Both the position numbers and the translations under genes were made by a program. A stretch of DNA of 60,000 nt from Antedon mediterranea. Its lineage: Eukaryota; Echinodermata; Crinoidea; Comatulida; Antedonidae. Location: the NCBI RefSeq assembly GCF_964355755.1, contig NC_092674.1, positions 13,585,001 to 13,645,000 on the forward strand, in the 5' to 3' direction. Below, piece by piece: positions 11,178 through 20,360 of this stretch. Each line of letters starts with the position of its first letter. Within the stretch, counting starts at the first letter, position 1. The notes beneath the pieces were generated by a model. It was not told the DNA's origin. It saw only the letters and a list, made by a program, of their open reading frames with translations, and searched no databases.

Positions 11178-11331
11178 GATGTAATCATTATATAGTTAAT
11201 TTGAATCTAGAAGATATTGTTTTTGGTATATGCATTATGTTTATTGTTACTTAGTTTTAGAATGTTATGTTAGATAGCCATACTATAATCAATACCTGTA
11301 TCACTTGACTCAATTTAAAAGAAGGAAGTAA
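11178..11331 (+). other. 3' untranslated part and polypurine tract of the Ty3/Gypsy element
   Basis: AT-rich non-coding DNA ends in the purine run AAAAGAAGGAAG (about 11317-11328) directly before the 3' LTR. This is the expected primer for plus-strand synthesis. Confidence 0.7.
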
Positions 11332-11476
11332 TGTAATATATTCATATTAGCAATTTAACGACTGGATTGGAGACTAATAAAGGAGTTCTACAAGATGGCT
11401 GAACATTAGCACATGGTCTGATTTCTTAGTGAAATACTTAGTGTAATCATTCATTCCCAGAGCACAATATACAACA
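11332..11476 (+). repeat. 3' LTR of the Ty3/Gypsy element (145 bp)
   Basis: It is the same length and has the same TG/CA ends as 7064-7208, with one visible base difference. It is followed by GGTAT (11477-11481), the right target duplication. Confidence 0.92.
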
Positions 11477-11712
11477 GGTATAATATGAATAATTAAACGA
11501 CTTTCTCTCTGGGCTTCCGAATTAAGTGAAGTAGACATTATTTTATTATGACGTACATTAGTAACGTTTTACCGCTACTTTTAATGAAGATAATCATGTA
11601 ACTACTAATCACCAGATGTAAACAACAAACGCAGCGCACCAGAGGCCGTTTGGATCCGACGAAGAGGAACCCAACCCATCAACAGAGACGAAGGCGCCCA
11701 TCAGACACGTGA

Positions 11713-11772
11713 ATGAACCTGTCATTTCTTCTGAAAGATCTGTCCGAGCAGGACAGCGAAATTCCCAAGCAG
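11713..11772 (+). CDS. Candidate start exon of a plus-strand gene (copy 1, 20 codons)
   Basis: An ATG opens a 20-codon frame, MNLSFLLKDLSEQDSEIPKQ, ending exactly at a GTTAGT donor (11773). The copy at 58668-58730 keeps the frame as M-x-x-LSFLLKELSEQNSE..K with the same donor, although DNA just upstream differs. Conservation of start, frame and donor suggests a first coding exon. The peptide has a hydrophobic LSFLL patch and then a polar acidic tail; it is too short for a domain assignment. Upstream sequence (about 11600-11712) is also open in another frame (GSDEEEPNPSTETK), which may be 5' UTR or an alternative exon. The partner exons are unknown; the terminal exons at 17.6 and 22.8 kb are candidates. 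Confidence 0.5.
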
Positions 11773-11779
11773 GTTAGTT

Positions 11780-12360
11780 TCACTAATTGTTTTTTTTTCC
11801 GAAAATAATTAATACATTTCACATGCCGTATCGTTACATAAAATGCAGAGTGTACATAATCTCCGCGAAGCCATATTAGTTATGTCATTAACATGCATAC
11901 TAGTCTAGGACAAATATCTGAAAAGAGGCCTAGAAATCAAGATAATAATAATAATATTAATAAGATAGGGGAAGTGGAATGCTACAGGCAGCCAACATAG
12001 CCAAATATTCTATTTAATCTCTTCTGATCACTCTAAGCTTTGTTGACACAATGTTTTGCCTAGACTATAGTCGTCTTATACTAATACCGGTACGTGTAAT
12101 TTTCACATGATATTACGCTTTTCCGCTAGACAACATCGACCAAAAATCTCATCCCCTCCCCTTAAAACTCATGTCTACTATTCTGTTGTACCATGATACC
12201 ATGATACATTTCAACAAACATTCTTGTTTTGAAGATGTCGATATCTTGTCACCTCTGCTTATCATTACTGTCTCAAAATAATCCACGTCAACATTGGCAA
12301 ATGGTGGGGTACCGCATGTTTTGACTTATTTTTCTCTTTTCCTTTATATTTAACTAGCAA
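11780..12360. other. Intron-like DNA after the start exon
   Basis: It continues the alpha unit: the CGTATCGTTACRTAAAAT and GTGTACATAATCTCCGCGAAG stretches and the CCATGATACCATGATAC repeat (near 12195) recur at 58.74-59.03 kb. No coding sequence is seen. Confidence 0.55.
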
Positions 12361-13075
12361 TTATACCCGCCCCAAGCCGGGTTTCAAAATTAGTTTAAAG
12401 CCTTCTCTGTACATAACACCCGACGCCAGTATCTCCGTATACGCACCAACCTCCACCCCTTAATAACACCCCACACTCTTTCCAGTGAAGGACAAATTCA
12501 ATTAAACTTTAGCTTCAAATTGAGAGGGCATACATAATAGCTATGATAGGCATATGGCTTAAGTACGTTGTAAACTATGTAAATGAGTAGGTGTTATATT
12601 GGCTGATAATTAAAATATATAATGTTGATACTGCGGTCCCCCGGTCTTCTTTCTCCTCTTACCATCGCAGCCGCAATTAACAAACCTTATCTCCTCCCCT
12701 GGACAGTTCAAATATAGGCCTAGTAAGTTTTCGTAGTACAATTCAATCATATAGGCCTAGGCTACTTCATTACGCCAGTATTTTCGCTCCTCTTCCCAAC
12801 CCACCCCAGAAACCGGGTAATGTTTTTAAGACGGTTCCAGTACAAATTATTTTAGCCATCACACCCAACCCATAATCCCTCAGTGGCAGTTTTCAAATGT
12901 AGTTTAAAACATTCCCAGTTTCGGTCATGGTGATAGGCCAACATCCCCACCCAAAAATCCCAGCCGTTTCCCAGGAATAATTAAATACTGTAACATTTTC
13001 CCTCCACAATTCTGGTCAATTTGATAGGCTACTATTCTTAGCCTAAGCAAAATCCCCACTATCCCCAACGCGATT
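12360..13075. repeat. Cytosine-rich degenerate repeat region
   Basis: The plus strand shows repeated C-rich clusters (CCCGCCCCAAGCCGGG, CCCACCCCAGAAACCGGG, CCCACCCAAAAATCCC) spaced by AT-rich text with recurring TTTTAAGAC/TTTAAAACATT and GATAGGC motifs. This looks like about four strongly diverged tandem copies of roughly 150 bp. No ORF is present. Confidence 0.45.
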
Positions 13076-13310
13076 TTTTTTTCGTACATAAGTTGGGGAC
13101 CCCCTCATGAAACGTCACAATATAAACATGAATAATTCATCAGTTAAATTTTCTTGCTCCGTGTGCACCCAAGCGTATAAAAGAATAGCGGCGTTTTGTG
13201 TGGAATTTTGAAATAATCTGTCATTAGTTTTTTTTTTTTTTTAATAGAATTTATTACTAAAGAATTACGTGTTAAAATTATAGTTTCTATTAATACTATT
13301 AGGCCTAATC
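13076..13310. repeat. Repeat shared with 56.6-57.35 kb, partly inverted there
   Basis: The left half (CATAAGTTGGGGACC through GTGCACCCAAGCGTAT) matches about 56630-56720 in the same orientation. The right half (TAGAATTTATTACTAAAGAA through the AGGCCTAATCATTAG stretch) matches about 57195-57270 in reverse orientation. It is probably a fragment of a transposable element. Confidence 0.55.
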
Positions 13311-14411
13311 ATTAGTCTCGAAAATGCCGGTCAGATATACAAAAAAAGTTACAAGGAATAAATTAGCAATTGTCAACTGCATACTCATCCATCAAACTAG
13401 CCGCCATCGAGAAAATATTCAATTCCATGAATCTTATGAGGGTTATTTTTTTAGGAACAATAGTACTTGTTTTATTTGTTTTGGCAATTAATGCAATTAA
13501 AGCGTAATTAATTCGTCTTATTCCATTTGGAATACTACGTCCTGTAAAATGAATGTAGAATGTTCAGATTTGTTAATTTAAAATTATATTATAATACAGA
13601 ATTGTATATTATTTCAAATGTTCTGGTGGCTTCCATGCATGCGGCTTTTAGCCTTAATGGAAGTCCTTTTGTATATATTTTGCTTTGTATTTTTTTTTTA
13701 TGGATGAAATAAACTGACTTGTGTGACTGGTATCTCGCCGCCTTTCCACGTATCATTTTATCGCATTCCATCATATTACTATTGAAACCGAATTTAAACA
13801 TTTTAACAAGCTTTTTGTGATGGTCACAAAATGCTAAGATACATTAAAAGAACGCTCATCGCCAGATCTATGTATAGTAATCAGAAATATTCAAACAAAA
13901 ATGATGTTGTTGTGACGTCGTTGGTGGGTGTTAGTAGGTGTGGCGGCGTTCATTCGGGGAGGCATTTGTTGGTAACATTTTGTAATAAAATAGATTCCCC
14001 TAGATATGAACAAGTACAACACCGTATTTGATATTATCAAGAAGTGATAACAGCTAAAAGTTGTATGAAAATGCTTGGTAAATAAATATGATATAGCAGT
14101 CAATGAATTATTCAACAAGTATAATTGTGTTTGTTTATAATACAATATTGTGTGCATAAATGTACGGCGGGCCGTTTATTAGAGGGTGGAGGCTTGATAT
14201 TTCAAAGATGTTTTTTTGGGGAGGAGGCGTTTATTCAAATAAATGCGGTAGGCTTAATTGGTATAATCAATACATTATTTAGTTCAAATCAAACACCAAA
14301 TAATGAAAATCATCAGTGAACTGTTTCGGCATAAGGAAAACGTTCTAAACGGCTTGCAACATTGGTTAAACCACTCCGTGTCTCAATGGCGATACAGTAC
14401 ATGCAGAGTAT

Positions 14412-15140
14412 CAGAACGTACCAGTTCCAGAAACGGATGAAATACGAATTTAATTAAGTATTAAAGCAAACATAACAACGGACGATGATTAATTGATAGT
14501 TGTCCCACTACACAAATACAAGGACCTGGAAAATCCAGCAAACTATCGCCCAATTACTCTATTATCCATTTTTTGTTAAAATATTTGAAAGAGATTGGGT
14601 AGAATAAGAGAATGGGTAGAAATGAAACAAATTATATCAGAGGAACAGGCGGGCTTTAGGAAAAAGTATAGTACGATTGATAATGCTTTTATACTTCAAA
14701 CTATAATCAATAAAGCATTACAAAAAAAGAGGAAAACGCTATAGTGTGTTTGTAGATTTTAAACAGGCTTTTGATCGTGTGGATAGATCAATTTTAATAA
14801 ATTAAATAAGTTAAACCTTCTTGTAAACTTAATTGAACTCTTGATATCTATGTACACGAACACTGAAATAAAAATGAAAACGCTGCATGGTTTAACAGAT
14901 GCAATAGAATGTAGTATAGGATTAAAGCAAAGATGTCTCCTCTCTCCACTTCTTTTCACTCTTTTTATATGATTTTAAAGACATTTTAAAGACGAAAAAT
15001 AACCACTACTGTTTAATAGATAACAATGTAATTTCACACTTATTATTTGCAGATGATCTAGTTTTGTTTTCCTATTCTAAAGTTGGTCAACAAAAGCAAA
15101 TAAATTGTCTTGTAAAATATTGCAATGTAAATAAGTTTTT
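14412..15140 (+). pseudogene. Degenerate LINE reverse-transcriptase fragment
   Basis: Across several frames the plus strand encodes RT motifs in order: ENPANYRPITLLSIF near 14530, SEEQAGFRKKYSTIDNAFIL near 14640, VFVDFKQAFDRVDRSIL near 14750, a GLKQRCLLSPLLFTLFI box near 14920 and the catalytic LLFADDLVLF near 15045. Stops and frameshifts separate them. This is a dead piece of a non-LTR retrotransposon of a different family from the LINE at 27-32 kb. It is inserted in a beta-type repeat (left border about 14412). Confidence 0.85.
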
Positions 15141-15319
15141 TTTTCTCTTTTGTGGCGTTAACCACTATTTTATTCATTTCATTCTCAAATGATCAATACA
15201 ATGATTTTACACTTCATCCAAATATATATTCCCTTGTTATTCTGTTCTGTTATTTTCTTGTACTTTCTTTTATCTTTAGTACGATTTGATCGAAACAATT
15301 CGGTCAAATATATATATCA

Positions 15320-15425
15320 CAGATTTCCTCATCTTTATCGTTTCAAATTAATTAATTAAATTTCAGTATATCACCGGGCGGTTTAGAATTACTGTTCATT
15401 GCCTAATGTGTTTATATATATAAAA
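15320..15425. repeat. Left direct repeat flanking the tRNA cassette
   Basis: About 105 bp from CACAGATTTCCTCATC to GTTTATATATATA recurs at 15674-15785 with one visible substitution (GGTTTAGAATT versus GGTTTCGAATT). Confidence 0.85.
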
Positions 15426-15594
15426 GTATCTCTTCGGAGATCCCGCCTCGTGAATAAAAATACTGAAAGATGAGGGCGTATCAATTTGATCTCTGTTGCG
15501 CGTGCGTACAACTGAGGACTAGTGCTGTTCCGCCGTACCACGCCGAGAATGTTAAAGAGTCGCTATCCAATCGAGTTTGAACAATACCATGAAA

Positions 15595-15666
15595 GCCCCA
15601 GTAGTCTAATGGCTAGGACATCTGCATATCAAGCAGGCGGTCCGAGTTCGAGTCTCGGTTGGGGCG
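15595..15666 (+). tRNA. tRNA or tRNA-like gene, anticodon ATC (Asp by the code), Glu-like body
   Basis: A 72-nt cloverleaf can be folded by hand: acceptor GCCCCAG with TTGGGGC, D arm GTCT/GGAC, anticodon arm TCTGC/GCAGG with the 7-base loop ATATCAA, and T arm CCGAG-TTCGAGT-CTCGG. The anticodon is 15628-15630 (ATC, reading GAU). The A-box-like TAGTCTAATGGCTAGGA and the B-box GAGTTCGAGTC are good, and a TTTTT terminator follows at 15669-15673. The usual animal Asp tRNA has GTC, and this body resembles tRNA-Glu, so it may be a tRNA-derived element head or a drifted gene. It lies between two 105-bp direct repeats. Confidence 0.7.
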
Positions 15667-15668
15667 AC

Positions 15669-15673
15669 TTTTT
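15669..15673 (+). terminator. Pol III T-run terminator after the tRNA-like gene
   Basis: TTTTT starts 3 bases after the discriminator base, as expected for RNA polymerase III termination. Confidence 0.7.
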
Positions 15674-15785
15674 CTCATTCTCACAGATTTCCTCATCTTT
15701 ATCGTTTCAAATTAATTAATTAAATTTCAGTATATCACCGGGCGGTTTCGAATTACTGTTCATTGCCTAATGTGTTTATATATAT
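15674..15785. repeat. Right direct repeat flanking the tRNA cassette
   Basis: It matches 15320-15425 in the same orientation. The roughly 255 bp between the two copies contain the tRNA-like gene and no ORF of note. Confidence 0.85.
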
Positions 15786-16344
15786 ATATATTACACAAAA
15801 ATAACATTAATTTCATAATAAAATAAATTCCCCTAGATATGAACAAGTACAACACTGTATTTCGTATTATCAATAAGTGATAACAGTAAACAATTGTATG
15901 AAAATAATTGTTAAATAGATATAACAGTTAATCAATTATTCAACATAATATAATTATATTTGTGTTATAATAATACAGAATTGTGTGTATAAATATATGT
16001 GGGTAGCGTGGCGTTTATTAAAGGGTGGAGGTTGAATATACCAAAGATGTTTTATGGGAGAGAGGGCGTTCGTATCTCGGGTCTCAACGGCGATAAATGC
16101 AGATAGCGCGCAACCTGTTCAAATCTAACATCAACTCAACAACTCGGCTACCATTCGGCTATATCGAGATTTTACCTGATTTAAAATACATATATGATTA
16201 TAGCTATAATCAGTTCTCCTGATGTAGGCATATACCCCGTTTTTGATATTTAAAATTGTATATACTGATTTTAAAATTTACCCGCAATATAATTCGATGA
16301 TGTTTTAAAATAGTTGATCGTTTTTTTGCACAAAAAAAATGTGA

Positions 16345-16412
16345 TGTGCCCATATATGGACATGATGATGTCATATAATTACCAAATTACCACATTTTGG
16401 GCACACTAATGT
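16345..16412. repeat. Short inverted repeat (possible MITE remnant)
   Basis: GATGTGCCCA and TGGGCACA face each other across about 50 bp that include ATGGACATGATGATGTCAT. This lies between beta-type sequence and the next ankyrin unit. Confidence 0.4.
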
Positions 16413-16863
16413 TATAGTGTAGACAGCTTGGAATGTTACGCGTGGCCGTAAAAAAAGCAAAACAAACATTGGAGGGGAGCAAAAACTCGGAAGTCGCAAA
16501 ATAGTATTAGTGAAATGCGTAATAACAATGCAGTAATATTTATTAATTCATAAAGTTTATGAAATAATCAAACTAAAATAATTATTACAAAGTGCGACAG
16601 ACAGTTATTACAAAGTGCGACAGCTCGATTACTACAAGTGCGACACAGTACAAACGGGGTTTACAGATAGTAATTATATGCGATGTGTCTTTTTTAAGAC
16701 TGTACTTATCAGGAATGGACCCTATTTGTGTCCTTTCTTGCGTTTCGGGATCATTAATTTGAAAATAATATTAAGTTCTGTGGTGAGATCTTACTTGGAG
16801 ATTCAGGGCTTTAAATGACTGCGACTTAAAAACTGTCTTTGATTTATCTTACTTCCCAATGTC

Positions 16864-16972
16864 AAGATTAACATTGATGAGGCAGCGTTGTTCCGAATTA
16901 CGTGAGGGGTACCGTGCAGTTCTCGACAATACAGTCATCCTCACTACAAAGAGGCCTAAATTGGTTCATTTA
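16864..16972 (+). CDS. Possible plus-strand exon (conserved segment, the only fully open copy)
   Basis: This is the copy of the ankyrin-flanking conserved segment in which the plus-strand frame is open from an AATGTCAAG acceptor-like site to the GTATGT donor at 16973. The frame reads LTLMRQRCSELREGYRAVLD, then a basic end (TTKRPKLVHL). The other four copies have a stop near the same place. The next plus-strand acceptor is the terminal exon at 17604, but the phases do not join cleanly at the best sites. It may be a real exon, or chance openness in a conserved non-coding element. Confidence 0.35.
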
Positions 16973-17083
16973 GGTATGTTATTACTGATACGCCCTTTAA
17001 AAATTGTAAAATTAGCACTTTGTTTTAATCACACTGAATTATATACTGTAGTACATATTATTATTAATGTTTGTAGCACTTAC

Positions 17084-17182
17084 ATTCGTCTGAAGATCCA
17101 AATTAGCACCTGCCTTGAGCAAAATAGTGCAAACATCCGTTAGCCCGTTTAGTGCAGCCACATATAAAGGTGACGTTCCATT
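17084..17182 (-). CDS. Single-ankyrin-repeat exon 2 (33 codons)
   Basis: It is a 99-bp phase-0 exon with an ATATTTCAG acceptor and a GTAAGT donor on the minus strand. The repeat core is SPLYVAALNGLTDVCTILLK. It differs from exon 1 mainly at residues 1, 3, 11, 14 and 27 and at the last three. The His usually seen after G at position 14 is Leu, a departure from the ankyrin consensus. The end is GACGAAT before GTAAGT, so the final codon is Asn rather than Lys. No stop or splice damage is seen. Confidence 0.8.
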
Positions 17183-17603
17183 CTGAAATATTACAAACAT
17201 TATGTTATAGTATTTTTTACTCTAAACAAAGTATTATAATATTGTCCTGCAATCAATACGATGTAATCAATTAAAAATAACGTTATAGATTTAAATAATC
17301 CTAATAATAGAGGGCTAAAATCACGCATTATGGCTATGCACGATATTTTTTGGCGTTCCAGATAATTGTATTTTATTGTTTACGTGTTTTAATATTATTT
17401 ATGATTTTCAGACAAATTTTAAAAGCTTATATGCATGAAAATAGTCATCGTCTAAATCAAATGTCAACTGTATACGTGAAGCATAATTTTATTGGATTGT
17501 TGTATTGTACTGTATTATATTGTTAAAACAATACATTTCAGTTTCAACTTATCCTTACATACATAAACTTGGTTCTTAATTGATATGACAATCCTTATTG
17601 CAG

Positions 17604-17790
17604 CTTAAAAGAAGCTATACTGGTATTGAGCGCAGTAACATCTGACAAACGGCGGGCTTTGATAACTGCTGTAAAATCAAGAGGGGCTAAATTTGAACCA
17701 GAACACTGGCTTAACCCGATATTAATCACGAAAGATGCCCTGGATTATTTATCATCATGTTTTAAATCAGATGTAATTAGAATTTTATAA
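17604..17790 (+). CDS. Candidate terminal exon of a plus-strand gene (copy 1)
   Basis: After a CCTTATTGCAG acceptor (ending at 17603), the frame beginning at the second base is open for 61 codons to a TAA (17788-17790). It starts LKEAILVLSAVTSDKRRALI, continues AVKSRGAKFEPEHWLNPI and ends DALDYLSSCFKSDVIRIL. The composition is that of a soluble helical domain. The family is not recognised. A clear acceptor, no donor and an in-frame stop suggest the last coding exon. It runs opposite to the ankyrin exon 420 bp to its left, so the two cannot belong to one transcript. No obvious AATAAA follows within 200 bp. Confidence 0.55.
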
Positions 17791-18254
17791 ACCTCAGCTT
17801 CATCCCTATTTCTAGATAAATGCCATTCATACTCATTGAGAGTTGGCTGGTTTATTTAGCAGAAACCAGATATCCTTTAACTTGCATCAGCTTAAACTTA
17901 TTATAGTTTGACCAAAATTATGCAAAAATCCCTCCTACTCCCCTTGGGAGTTTTCTGCCGCTAGTTAGACCTCCTCCAAGGCAATTATTGTTATTGATTA
18001 TACGAATTACGTAATTAGTTAGCTTAGCAATGATCTATGCCTCAAAAGCTCGGACGAGTTAGAATTTTGAGGGGAAAGGTCATAGGTCAATGTCACAACT
18101 AACAAAAAACTATTTTACTGCCTAGAGACCACAGTTGTTATCCAATTCTCACTAAATTTAGCCACAATGATCAATGATTCATCATATAATTGTGGTTAAA
18201 TTTTGAAGAGTCAGGGTCAAAGATCAAGGTCCACAAAAAACAACAAAAAAAGAA

Positions 18255-18345
18255 ATAAAAAAAATAATAAAAAAAAAACCTCGGTGGGACTTCAACTGTG
18301 AGAGGCTGGATACATAATCAATACACCAAACTTTCATCCACAACT
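18255..18345 (-). pseudogene. tRNA-derived remnant (copy 1, internally deleted)
   Basis: It matches the copy at 23436-23515 but lacks about a dozen bases, including the CCTGCGACC part of the B box. The T-rich strand that would be its terminator is present as an A-rich run on the plus strand (18237-18275). Confidence 0.5.
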
Positions 18346-18601
18346 TTGCAGTGTGCAGTTAGCCTATTTACACTTAGAACTAATAAAAAAAAATTAAAAA
18401 AAAATATATATATATATTTTCCAGAGACATTTTATGTAGGGGAATGTTACAGTAGGCGGAGGTTTGTACTCTCAGAGTACCCTCTAGTTGGAACTGTTAT
18501 TTGTAATAGTACAGGCCTAATTTAAATGCAGAAGCTCACATTAAGTTTACGTCGTTGTACCATTGTTTCCTGATAATTGGAATGTAATCAGTTTTTATTA
18601 A

Positions 18602-18649
18602 AGTGATTTCTGATTTGACAAATTAAATTTGTCAAAATCAGAAATCACT
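18602..18649. repeat. Long palindrome (copy 1)
   Basis: Arms of about 22 bp (AGTGATTTCTGATTTGACAA and its complement, with one bulged T) can form a hairpin. It is conserved at 23781-23828. Confidence 0.8.
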
Positions 18650-18839
18650 ATAATGTATGACTGATGAGTTCAAGTTCAATCTGAAAATATCACTGATGAC
18701 ACAAATTATAGCTAAACATTAATTATTATTGTCAACATAATCGAGCTGAGGGTATTGCTGTATATGTACGTAAATATCATAGTATAGCATACTGACAAAA
18801 AACGTTACATAAGGTAATTAGTCTATGTTCGTATACTAA

Positions 18840-19850
18840 GCGACTTACATTTTCTATACCTGACATAATTATTTGAAGTATGTATATCCCAATATATTTG
18901 GTTGGTGTCATAATAGGCGATTTTAAACTCACATAAACATGAAAAAAATGAAATCCTCGTTATTGAAAAAAAAAATCTATTTATTAATATTAATATATTG
19001 TTTTCTCTTTTTACTTGGTTAGATAAAACATGTTACTGAGAAACGGCAAACATTCTAGTTTAAATGCTTTAAGTACCCACAGATTGCACTATTTTCTGTA
19101 AGCTTAAATAGGTTGTCTTTTCGTTCATGTGTTGGGAATAGAAAATATTTCTCTTCAAACAGTTTCCAAAATATTGGTACACAACAATGAAAAAAAAAGT
19201 GTGTGTTACGTTCTCGGTTACGGTCACTAGAACCATTCTTGCGACTGAGTTGAACTTCGAAAATGCCGGTCAGATATAAAAACAAGTTAAAAAGAATAAA
19301 TTAGCAATTGTCACTGCATACTCATCCTTCAAACTAGCCGCCATCAAGAAAACACTCAATTCACACTCATTCAGATAAACAAAAAAATACACTTATTTTC
19401 GGATGATTTTTTTCTTACTTAATTTGTGTATTGTTTTATATTAATGTACATCGTTTCTTTTACCATTATGATTCCAATTATATATTGGAAATAAGGATTT
19501 AATCGAGTCGACTTTAAATTTGCAAGTAACAGAGAAGCATTTCTCTTGTCCGTTGTCAGATGGTTATTGAATCTTTGTTGTTGATTTCTCTAATACTTAT
19601 ATGTAATTAACCGCTTAACGTCAATCTGTGTAGTAGGTACTAACAATATGTATTAGAACTCTAATAACGGTCCTTTTCTGATATTTATCTTCGACTCAAT
19701 GTATTTCATTTCTAAATATGAACAGTTTATCTTAAATGAAAGTTGAATTGAATTTGAATTGCTTGTTTATTGTATTAACCATTGTATGTAATTTTAGTAT
19801 TAATTTCTTTAAAATGAATCTTATGAGCGTTAGTTTTACACGAACAATAG
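18840..19850. other. Beta-unit intron DNA
   Basis: AT-rich DNA without a convincing exon. It matches 35062-36530 closely, except that the latter contains the SINE. The SINE's empty site reads GAATCTTTGTTGTTG near 19570. Confidence 0.6.
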
Positions 19851-20360
19851 TACTTTATTTAACATTTTATAATAAAAATAAATTACTCTAGATATGAATA
19901 AGTACAACACCGTGTTTCATATTATCAAGAAGTGATAACAGTAAACAACTGTATGAATATGCTTGATAAATAAATAGACATAGCAGTCAATGAATTATTC
20001 AACAATTAGTATAATTGTGTTTTATAATACAATATTGTGTGTATAAATGTACGTGGCGGAGCGTTTATTAGAGGGTGGAGGTTGGATATTCCAAAGATGT
20101 TTTTTTGGCGAGGTGCGTTTATTCAAATAATTGCGGTAGGCCTAATTTGTATAATCAATACATTATTTAGTTCAAATCAAACACCAAATAATGACAATCA
20201 TCAGTGGGCCGTTAATAAGAAACACGCTCTAAACGGCTTACAACATGGGCCAAAGCCTCCCGGGTCTCAATGGCGATGCAGTACATGCAGATAGCGCGCA
20301 ATCTGTTCAAACCTAACAGCAACTCAACAACTCGGCTACCATTCGGCTATATCGATTTCT
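19850..20360. repeat. Block repeated at 13.97, 15.80 and 36.57 kb
   Basis: It contains GAAGTGATAACAG, GAGGGTGGAGGTTGGATAT and CAATGGCGATRCAGTACAT motifs in fixed order. The plus-strand frame after ATGTGCATAAAT-like text is open for about 85 codons in two copies but is not conserved in the others, so it is treated as non-coding repeat. Confidence 0.6.

Larger units (their letters stand above)
7064..11476 (+). mobile_element. Complete Ty3/Gypsy LTR retrotransposon (Mag-like), 4413 bp
   Basis: The element has two 145-bp LTRs starting TG and ending CA, a primer-binding site, a gag-pol ORF of 949 codons, a second frame carrying integrase, a purine tract and perfect 5-bp target duplications. Domain order is gag, two CCHC knuckles, protease, RT, RNase H, integrase. 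Short LTRs, a tRNA-Ser-type primer site and fused gag-pol fit the Mag/SURL group known from sea urchins and other animals. By eye the LTRs differ at one base (in the AATAAAG region), implying recent insertion. One frameshift and altered active-site residues suggest the copy is not autonomous. Confidence 0.93.
1140..12210. repeat. Alpha-type duplicate unit 1 of the ankyrin locus
   Basis: This unit-sized block shares sequence and order with 44.6-47.55 kb and 53.46-59.06 kb: conserved segment, ankyrin exon, AT-rich intron, the 2.7-4.1 kb-type block, and the plus-strand start exon. It is interrupted by a Gmr1-like fragment and a complete Ty3/Gypsy element. The block at about 2680-4130 recurs at about 5950-7063, an internal duplication that flanks the Gmr1 fragment. 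Short AATACTGTATGGGTT-type repeats lie at 2530-2600. No other coding sequence is evident between the listed exons and elements. Confidence 0.7.
13310..16330. repeat. Degenerate beta-type unit with partial duplications
   Basis: Pieces matching beta-unit DNA occur in order: AAAATGCCGGTCAGATAT (13.32 kb; also 19.26 and 35.51 kb), the TATGAACAAGTACAACACCG block at 13.97-14.41 kb, and a shortened second copy at 15.80-16.17 kb. These match 19.85-20.36 and 36.57-37.08 kb. LINE remnants and a tRNA-bearing cassette interrupt it. 13.46-13.96 kb shows no recognisable feature. Confidence 0.6.

Noticed and set aside
20037-20294. 85-codon ORF also present at 36763-37020
   Set aside because: The frame is broken in the copies at 14.1 and 16.0 kb, and substitutions show no coding pattern.
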